Shown: one piece after another, positions 57,300 to 64,000 of the stretch | Layout: the number at the start of each line of letters is the position of its first letter | How positions within the stretch are numbered: the first letter of the stretch is position 1 | Assembly (NCBI RefSeq): GCF_019973735.1 | Contig: NZ_AP024463.1 | Location: 930,001-994,000 of the forward strand | DNA length: 64,000 nt | Direction: 5' to 3' | From: Arachnia rubra | GTDB taxonomy: Bacteria; Actinomycetota; Actinomycetes; Propionibacteriales; Propionibacteriaceae | Notes under the pieces: generated by a model | Database searches by the model: none | The model's input: only the letters and a program-made list of their open reading frames with translations | What the model was told of the DNA's origin: nothing | Position numbers and translations under genes: made by a program

Positions 57300-57686
57300 T
57301 CAGTCCACCAGGCTCATGTCGCCCAGGTGGTTCACCTCGCCGTGGGCTGGGAAACTCGTGCCAGCCAGAGCTTCGACGGCCCGGGGATCGCCCAAGTCAG
57401 CAGCTTTCTGCAGCCAGTTCCGGGCGACGTCGTGGTCTCCCTGCTCCTTGAGAATTCCGCTGAGGAGAAGCATGCCGTCGGTATTGCCGAGCAGGGCAGC
57501 CCGGAAGAACCACTGGGTGGCCTCCTCCCGGTCGTCTGGATTATCCGTCAGGAGGCCCAGGTTGACCATGGCGTCGGAGCGCCTCTGCGCCGCTGCCATC
57601 CGCCACCAGCGTGCCGCCTGTGTGTTGTCGCCTCGCCCGTAAGCCTTGAAACCGAGATCAATTAGTGTTTCGACGTCCTGTGACAT
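57300..57686 (-). CDS. Sel1-like repeat (TPR-type) protein
   Basis: This 128-residue helical repeat protein has about three Sel1-like units: GRGDNTQAARWWRMAAAQRRSDA, DREEATQWFFRAALLGNTDG and DHDVARNWLQKAADLGDPRA. Such repeats form protein-binding solenoids. The start is uncertain: I prefer the Met at 57686, where the repeat region begins, over the ATG at 57737. It sits on the opposite strand in the fusA-tuf gap, and its partner is unknown. Confidence 0.7.
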   Translation of the reverse strand: MSQDVETLIDLGFKAYGRGDNTQAARWWRMAAAQRRSDAMVNLGLLTDNPDDREEATQWFFRAALLGNTDGMLLLSGILKEQGDHDVARNWLQKAADLGDPRAVEALAGTSFPAHGEVNHLGDMSLVD

Positions 57687-57920
57687 GGCATGGAGACTAG
57701 CCCCGTGAAATGTCATGAGGCTATCAGGCAAGGACACTGAAAACGGGAGTCGTTTATGACGTACTTTGGGTCAGAACTGCTTGTCAAAGTCGATTTGGTT
57801 GATTTTTTAGTCACGGGGTGGGTGCGGTTTGGTCGGACAAAAAGAGGACGGGTTTCTGCGTATGTGCAATGCGACACGGGGTTGTGGAAGGAAGCCGGGC
57901 CGGGCCAGTAACGTTGACCT

Positions 57921-58391
57921 ATGAGAATTGGGATCACCAGCGACCATGCTGCTCACAATCTGCGTATCGATCTGATTCCCCGCCTGAGAGAACTCGGCTA
58001 CGACGTTGTAGACCGTGGGCCGGCCACCGATCAGCGCACGGACTATGCCAAGTGGGGGACGCGTCTGGCGCAGGAGGTGGCTTCCGGGCACCTTGATGTG
58101 GGAATCGCTCTCTGCGGGTCGGGTATCGGTATCTCGATTGCCGCCAACAAGGTAAAGGGGATACGTGCTGCCTGTGTCTCCGAGATCTATTCCGCCGAGA
58201 TGAGCCGGCGCCACAACAACGCCAACATCCTCTGCTTCGGGTCCCGGGTGGTTGGTCCTGACGTGGCTCTGGCGATCTGTGAGGCCTTCCTCAAGGCCAG
58301 TTTCGAAGGCGGACGTCACGCCGACCGGGTAGGGCAGCTGCGTCAGCTGGACGCAGGCGACACCTCCTTCCTCCACGAAGATGCCGAATGA
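57921..58391 (+). CDS. rpiB: Ribose-5-phosphate isomerase B / RpiB-LacAB family sugar-phosphate isomerase
   Basis: This 156-residue isomerase interconverts ribose-5-phosphate and ribulose-5-phosphate in the pentose phosphate pathway; related LacAB and allose-6-phosphate enzymes share the fold. Motifs are GITSDHAAHNLR, VVDRGP, the active-site loop GIALCGSGIGISIAANKVKG with the catalytic cysteine, and RRHNNANILCFGSRVVG. The position between fusA and tuf is odd but the reading frame is clean. Confidence 0.9.
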   Translation: MRIGITSDHAAHNLRIDLIPRLRELGYDVVDRGPATDQRTDYAKWGTRLAQEVASGHLDVGIALCGSGIGISIAANKVKGIRAACVSEIYSAEMSRRHNNANILCFGSRVVGPDVALAICEAFLKASFEGGRHADRVGQLRQLDAGDTSFLHEDAE

Positions 58392-58415
58392 CGGGGAGAA
58401 TGAGGCGGCCCGAGT

Positions 58416-58443
58416 TTGACTTCCTCTGGCTGCCCGATAGCAT
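58416..58443 (+). promoter_or_regulatory. Promoter of tuf
   Basis: TTGACT (58416-58421) and TAGCAT (58438-58443) are 16 bp apart, about 120 bp upstream of tuf. A separate promoter is expected because a terminator follows fusA and rpiB intervenes. Confidence 0.65.
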
Positions 58444-58566
58444 TACTCAAGTATGCGTTCAGGTAACAAACCTGGACGTCGGACCCCTGGTGTGACCCAT
58501 AGCTCAGGGGTGCACCAGATTAATGGCCACGCAGGGTGCGTGGTTGGACCCAAGAAGGAGCCCTAA

Positions 58567-59766
<1,200 letters not shown>

Positions 59767-59786
59767 TCCTCGCCTGACAGCATCTC

Positions 59787-59820
59787 AAGGGGCCCGCACC
59801 GTTGTGCGGGCCCCTTTTCA
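59787..59820 (+). terminator. Intrinsic terminator after tuf
   Basis: AAGGGGCCCGCAC (59787-59799) is exactly complementary to GTGCGGGCCCCTT (59804-59816), with a 4-nt loop and a following TT run. It lies 20 bp after the stop. Confidence 0.92.
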
Positions 59821-59829
59821 TGCCCTGTG

Positions 59830-61089
59830 TCAGCCGAGGCTCCGGCGGAAGGCCTTCAACCAGCCGAGACGGCCGGAGCGTTGATGGCTCTCCTCTGGGG
59901 CGTGCTCCCCATCAGAGGGTGGCAGGAGCTGGGATTCCTTTTCGTCGGCCTGCTCCGCCTCCCAGTCGGCCTTGACCTGCTCGACGAAGTCCTCGCGTTC
60001 CTCCTGTGGGGGAGCGGTCGCGGTCTCTGGCTCCAGGCGGGTGCGTGGCAGGGCGTAGACCGCCTGAGTCTGCAGCCAGTTGATCAGCTGTTCGCGGATC
60101 AGGCAGCGCAGGTCGAAGAGTTTGCTGGAGTTCTCCGCCGAAACGACCGCCCGGACCCGCACTGACCCGCCCGTGGCGTCCGTGACCTGGAGCCCGGCGG
60201 TGCGGCCGTCCCACAGGTCGGTGGTCTTGACTAAGCGCAGCAGCTCGATCCGCATCGCCTCCACGGGGACCAGCCAGTCCAGGTCGAACTCGATGGTCCC
60301 CATCCGTTTGGGTTCTTCCCTGGTCCAGTTCTCGAAGGTTTTCGTGGTGAAAAGCGTTGAGGGGACGATCCAGCGCCGCTCATCCCATCCTTTGAGGACG
60401 ATGTAGGTGAGGGTGATCTCCTCGATGGTGCCGTAGTTCTCATCGGCGACCACGATGTCGCCGACCTTGAGGGAACCGGTGAAGGCGATCTGGATTCCCG
60501 CGAAGATATTCGTGAGCGACGACTGTGCGGCGAGGCCGGCGACCAGCGAGGCCAGGCCTGCGGATGCCAGCAGCGAGGCCCCGATGGCCCGGAACTGGTC
60601 GAAGGTGAGGAGGGCCCCAGCGGCGGCGGCGATCCACACCACGCCGATCAGGACTCTCGTGATCACCTGCATCTGGGTCCGGATGCGCCGGAACTGGGGG
60701 GTCTCCCGGGCGTTTCGCTTGCGGGCGATGACGGCATCCTCGACGGTCTTGATGATCCCCGTCACTCCGTAGGCGGCCGCGAAGATCATCACGATGAGGA
60801 AGACCTGCTGGAAGTTGGCCCGCCAGGATGGAGCGGCCTGCCACGGGGTGGGGGCGCTGGCGATCAGCACACCCATGCCAGTGCCGAAGATTGTCAGAAT
60901 GACCCGCTGTGGCAGGCGCAGGTTCCTACTGAGGAAGCTCAGGTTCTCATCACGCCTAGCCAGTTGTCTCATGATGATCGTGAGGACCACGGAGACCAGG
61001 ATGCCGATCAGGAAGCCTGCGGCTGCGTGTCCGAGGACCGTCAACAGGTCCAGGGCAACTTCGGTAGCGGTGTCGTCGGCGGGCAGCAT
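59830..61089 (-). CDS. MscS-family mechanosensitive channel
   Basis: This 419-residue protein has four to five spans (LLTVLGHAAAGFLIGILVSVVL, LPQRVILTIFGTGMGVLIA, VFLIVMIFAAAYGVTGII), the pore helix SLLASAGLASLVAGLAAQSS, and the cytoplasmic beta domain LTNIFAGIQIAFTGSLKVGDIVV with ENYGTIEEITLTYIVLKGWDERRWIVPSTLF. The C-terminal tail is Glu/Gln-rich. It relieves osmotic down-shock. I prefer the ATG at 61089 over 61155, which would overlap glnS and has no domain before it. Confidence 0.86.
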   Translation of the reverse strand: MLPADDTATEVALDLLTVLGHAAAGFLIGILVSVVLTIIMRQLARRDENLSFLSRNLRLPQRVILTIFGTGMGVLIASAPTPWQAAPSWRANFQQVFLIVMIFAAAYGVTGIIKTVEDAVIARKRNARETPQFRRIRTQMQVITRVLIGVVWIAAAAGALLTFDQFRAIGASLLASAGLASLVAGLAAQSSLTNIFAGIQIAFTGSLKVGDIVVADENYGTIEEITLTYIVLKGWDERRWIVPSTLFTTKTFENWTREEPKRMGTIEFDLDWLVPVEAMRIELLRLVKTTDLWDGRTAGLQVTDATGGSVRVRAVVSAENSSKLFDLRCLIREQLINWLQTQAVYALPRTRLEPETATAPPQEEREDFVEQVKADWEAEQADEKESQLLPPSDGEHAPEESHQRSGRLGWLKAFRRSLG

Positions 61090-61127
61090 GCAGACAACCG
61101 TAGCCGCTGATGCCTGTGAGGTAGCTG

Positions 61128-62807
61128 TCAGCCTCGTTTCTGTATGCTGGCCCACTCGTCCCGCAGGCCAACGGTCCGGTGGAACAGCATTGGGGTCCGG
61201 TCGTCGGTGGCGAAATAGCCGAGCCGCTCGAATTGCACCACCTCGCCCGGGGCGGCATCGCCGAGGGCGGGTTCCACCTTCGCGCTGGTCAGGAGCTCGC
61301 GGGATTCGGGGTTGAGGTCGTCCAGGGGCTCCCCGGTGCGTTCGCCGGGGGCCTCGGTCGTGAACAGCCGGTCGTACAGGGCGACGGTGGCCTCCAGGGC
61401 ATGCTGGGCTGACACCCAGTGCATCGTCGACTTCACCTTACGGCCGTCGGCGGGGGTGCCGCCGCGCGAGTCGGGGTCGAAGCTGCAACGAACCTCAACG
61501 ACCCGCCCGTTCGCGTCTTTGACCACCTCACGTGCGGTCACCAGATAGGCGCCCCGCAGCCTCACCTCGCGGCCGGGAGAGAGACGGAAATACTTCGGGG
61601 GCGGCACCTCCTTGAAGTCGTCCTGTTCGATCCACAGCTCCCCGGTGAATGGGACCTGGCGTGTCCCGTCGGCCGGATTCTCCGGGTTATTGACCACCTC
61701 GAACCACTCGACTAGGGGTTTGCCTTCGGCGTCGGTGGGCCAGTCTTCAAGGACCAGCTTCAAAGGCCGGGTGACGGCCATGCGCCGCTGCGCCGTAGCG
61801 TTCAGCTCGCGGCGCACGTAGCTTTCTAGCTCCTCGATGGCCTTGCGGGAGTTGGTGCGGGTGGTGCCGACCTCGCGGCAGAAGGCCCGGATGGCCGCGG
61901 CCGGATAACCACGGCGCCGTAGTCCCCGGATGGTGGGCATGCGCGGATCGTCCCAGCCTTCCACGACGCCGTCCGTGACCAGCTTCGCCAAGCGTCGCTT
62001 GGAGGTGATGGTGTGGGTCAGCTCTAGGCGGGCGAACTCGTACTGGCGTGGGGGAGAAGCAACCTCCAGCTGCTCCAGGAACCAGTCGTAGAGGGGGCGG
62101 TGTGACTCGAACTCGAGGGTGCAGATCGAGTGGGTGACGCCCTCGATGGCGTCGGACTGGCCGTGTGCCCAGTCATAGGTGGGGTAGATAGACCAGGCCT
62201 CGCCTGTGCGGTGATGGGTGATATTGCGGATGCGGTACATCACGGGGTCACGTAACTGCATGTTCTCGTGCGCCATGTCGATCTTTGCACGCAGCACCCG
62301 CGACCCGTCGGGAAACTCCCCGGCGCGCATCCTCGCGAACAGGTCGAGGTTCTCCTCGACCCTGCGGTTGCGGAATGGTGAATCTGTGCCGGGTGTGCCG
62401 AAGGACCCCCGGGTCGCTGAGATTGTCTCGCCGTCCTGGTCGTCGACATAGGCCAGGCCCTTCTCGATGAGCTGGACAGCCCAGTCATGAAGGGTGTCGA
62501 AGTAGTCGGAGGCATGCCGGATCTGCGTGGGCTCGTATCCCAGCCACTCGATGTCTTCGACGATCGAGCTGACGAAAGCCTCCTCCTCGGTCTCCGGGTT
62601 GGTGTCGTCGAGGCGGAGCATGCAGGTGCCATCGAAGTCTTTGGCGGTGCCGAAGTCGACGACGATGGCTTTGGCGTGGCCGACGTGCAGGAAGCCGTTG
62701 GGTTCGGGTGGGAACCGGGTCTGGACCCTGCCGTCATAGGTGCCTGCCGCGTTGTCGCGGTGGACTGCCTCGGTGATGAAGTTGTTGGGGACGCCCGGTT
62801 CGCTCAT
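61128..62807 (-). CDS. glnS: Glutaminyl-tRNA synthetase
   Basis: This 559-residue class I synthetase has RFPPEPNGFLHVGHAKAI containing the HIGH-equivalent HVGH, the GlnRS/eukaryote-type AEGK-like region, and the second motif as ITSKRRLAKLVTDGVV in place of KMSKS. The C-terminal anticodon-binding barrel (LVLEDWPTDAEGKPLVEWF, YFRLSPGREVRLRGAY) is present, so it is GlnRS and not GluRS. The start at 62807 is set by homology; the frame upstream to 62864 has no domain. Confidence 0.95.
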   Translation of the reverse strand: MSEPGVPNNFITEAVHRDNAAGTYDGRVQTRFPPEPNGFLHVGHAKAIVVDFGTAKDFDGTCMLRLDDTNPETEEEAFVSSIVEDIEWLGYEPTQIRHASDYFDTLHDWAVQLIEKGLAYVDDQDGETISATRGSFGTPGTDSPFRNRRVEENLDLFARMRAGEFPDGSRVLRAKIDMAHENMQLRDPVMYRIRNITHHRTGEAWSIYPTYDWAHGQSDAIEGVTHSICTLEFESHRPLYDWFLEQLEVASPPRQYEFARLELTHTITSKRRLAKLVTDGVVEGWDDPRMPTIRGLRRRGYPAAAIRAFCREVGTTRTNSRKAIEELESYVRRELNATAQRRMAVTRPLKLVLEDWPTDAEGKPLVEWFEVVNNPENPADGTRQVPFTGELWIEQDDFKEVPPPKYFRLSPGREVRLRGAYLVTAREVVKDANGRVVEVRCSFDPDSRGGTPADGRKVKSTMHWVSAQHALEATVALYDRLFTTEAPGERTGEPLDDLNPESRELLTSAKVEPALGDAAPGEVVQFERLGYFATDDRTPMLFHRTVGLRDEWASIQKRG

Positions 62808-62820
62808 GGTGGCGAAGGTA

Positions 62821-63345
62821 TCACCTTCCAAGCCACAGGTTGAAGAACCAGAACAGCAACACAACGGGGATGATCAGCAGCAGCGCCGTGACGCCGAGCA
62901 CCAGCGCCAAAGCCACCAGCCAGTAGCTGATGGACGCCCGGCGCACCTGCTCACGATTCTCGATCGTGCGGCGCAGCAAGGCAAGATTCTTGACGTTGGA
63001 CCGCCACAGGGCATCGAAGAAAGAGCCGATCAGGGGCACGGAGCCGAGGAGCCAGTTGATCGCATAGTTGCCCAGCATTCTGAGGAGCACCGGGATGGGG
63101 GTGCGCAGGCGGACCGCGTCGAGGATCACGACCCCACCCAGAGCTGTCGCCACGACGTTACCGGCGGCTGGGAAGAAGGTCAGTAGCGGATCGAAACCGA
63201 ACCGGATGCCGGTGCCGGGGACCCGGAACACATCATCCAGCCAGAACGTGAAGTGACGGCTGACCGGGGACGGGCCTTCCGTGGTTTCCGGTAGGGTCTC
63301 CGAGGCCGCCAGCGCTCGTGAGCGATCGGTTTTACGGCGGGGCAT
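62821..63345 (-). CDS. DUF4112 domain membrane protein
   Basis: This 174-residue protein has the DUF4112 pattern FTFWLDDVFRVPGTGIRFGFDPLLTFFPAAGNVV followed by LGNYAINWLLGSVPLIGSFFDALWRSNVKN, with about three hydrophobic spans and a final one (ALVLGVTALLLIIPVVLLFWF). The domain is widespread and of unknown function. Start at 63345 (MPRRKTDRSRAL), as homology begins after it. It converges with neither neighbour: glnS follows by 13 bp and may be cotranscribed. Confidence 0.8.
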   Translation of the reverse strand: MPRRKTDRSRALAASETLPETTEGPSPVSRHFTFWLDDVFRVPGTGIRFGFDPLLTFFPAAGNVVATALGGVVILDAVRLRTPIPVLLRMLGNYAINWLLGSVPLIGSFFDALWRSNVKNLALLRRTIENREQVRRASISYWLVALALVLGVTALLLIIPVVLLFWFFNLWLGR

Positions 63346-63432
63346 GAGGACAAGAATGCCATGGCGGAATCTCCAAGGTATTGGCTCGCTGGCTCGGCCT
63401 GTTTGCGATGGGCCCGTTACGCTTGGCTCACT

Positions 63433-64000
63433 ATGACTGACCTGACTCCTGCCCGTACCCGCGTCGCCCCCTCTCCGACTGGAGACCCGCACGTCGGGAC
63501 CGCTTTTATGGCGTTGTTCGACAAGGCCTGGGCGGCCAAGACCGGCGGGTCCTTCGTGTTGCGGATCGAGGACACCGATCAGAACCGGCTCGTCGAGGGT
63601 AGCGAGCAGCAGATCCACGACACCCTGGAATGGCTCGGGCTGGGTCCTGACGAGGGGCCAGGCAAGGGAGGTGACTTCGGCCCCTACCGGCAGTCGGAGC
63701 GTCTCGATGCCTACCGGCCCTTTGTGGAGCAGCTGATCGCCGACGGGCACGCCTACTACTGCTGGTGCTCCTCTGAGCGGCTGACTGCCCTGCGCAAGGA
63801 ACAGGACCAGAGCAAAGCGGCGAAAACCGGCTACGACCGGCTGTGCCTCGGCAAGACCCGCGAGGAGCGCGCGAAACTTCCTGGTTTCACCGACACTCCT
63901 GTTGTGCGCATGCTCGTACCCGACGATGCGCCACTCACGTTCACCGACATCATCCGCGGCCAGGTGCGGGCTCCCTTCCCCGACGACCAGGTGATCCTCA
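63433..64000 (+). CDS. gltX: Glutamyl-tRNA synthetase, N-terminal part (partial)
   Basis: The gene runs off the window. The ATG at 63433 begins MTDLTPARTRVAPSPTGDP, with the HIGH-equivalent HVGT in GDPHVGTAFMALFDKAWAAK, then RIEDTDQNR and HAYYCWCSSERLTALRKEQ. It charges tRNA-Glu (and tRNA-Gln in species lacking GlnRS). It is divergent from glnS and the DUF4112 gene. Since GlnRS is also encoded here, this GltX is probably discriminating. Confidence 0.95.
   Translation, partial: MTDLTPARTRVAPSPTGDPHVGTAFMALFDKAWAAKTGGSFVLRIEDTDQNRLVEGSEQQIHDTLEWLGLGPDEGPGKGGDFGPYRQSERLDAYRPFVEQLIADGHAYYCWCSSERLTALRKEQDQSKAAKTGYDRLCLGKTREERAKLPGFTDTPVVRMLVPDDAPLTFTDIIRGQVRAPFPDDQVIL

Noticed and set aside
57687..57920. 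Coding potential in the Sel1-rpiB gap
   Set aside because: Only short frames without domains; it probably holds the divergent promoters.

Overview
The window is high-GC DNA from an actinobacterium. The gene order rpsF-ssb-rpsR-rplI and rpmG/MaoC/MaoC/murB/tRNA-Trp/secE/nusG/rplK/rplA/rplJ/rplL/rpoB/rpoC/rpsL/rpsG/fusA/tuf, the GTG and TTG starts, the acidic N-terminal extension of SecE and a BluB enzyme all fit Actinomycetota. Propionibacteriaceae is my best guess for the family, by inference and without a database search.

Layout. 1-2.4 kb: the 3' end of a DUF4143-type protein and an acyl-CoA synthetase. 2.4-6.0 kb: an accessory island with an AbiE type IV toxin-antitoxin pair, an aminoglycoside-phosphotransferase-like kinase, fragments of a second AbiE pair and a degraded copy of the acyl-CoA synthetase 3' end. 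6.0-10.2 kb: bluB, a MacB-like ABC transporter, a rhodanese and an SGNH hydrolase. 10.3-12.1 kb: rpsF-ssb-rpsR-rplI. 12.1-20.5 kb: cell-surface genes (SGNH-PKD-TSP3 protein, 5'-nucleotidase, peptidoglycan-binding protein) around a lower-GC block of four unknown membrane proteins. 20.5-27.4 kb: one seven-gene operon with a glucitol-family PTS, its regulators, a glycerol-3-phosphate dehydrogenase relative and a glycerol-1-phosphate dehydrogenase. 27.5-30.1 kb: an AlkD-like protein, a putative HTH regulator and a CPBP protease. 30.1-35.4 kb: tRNAs, rpmG, MaoC pair, murB, secE-nusG, rplKA. 35.4-39.5 kb: a repeat-rich tract and a heterodimeric ABC exporter. 39.5-40.8 kb: rplJL with L10 leader. 40.8-46.2 kb: a repeat- and IS-rich accessory tract separating rplL from rpoB. 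46.2-59.8 kb: rpoBC, rpsL-rpsG-fusA, a Sel1 protein, rpiB and tuf. 59.8-64 kb: an MscS channel, glnS, a DUF4112 protein and the start of gltX.

The most unusual material is repetitive. I found two families of short, near-constant-length elements with terminal inverted repeats. One is 73-74 bp (six copies, ends GCACGAAACGCCG). The other is about 77-80 bp (six copies, ends near GAGGCTTATTCAC, resembling the ends of an IS5-like element in the same tract). Nearly all copies lie in the two gene-poor tracts that interrupt the rplKA/rplJL/rpoBC cluster. Other points of note are the glucitol-type PTS operon, whose IIA lacks the phosphorylatable histidine and whose glycerol-1-phosphate dehydrogenase has an out-of-frame lesion; a one-base C insertion that splits rpoB (probably a sequencing error); and the layered AbiE island.
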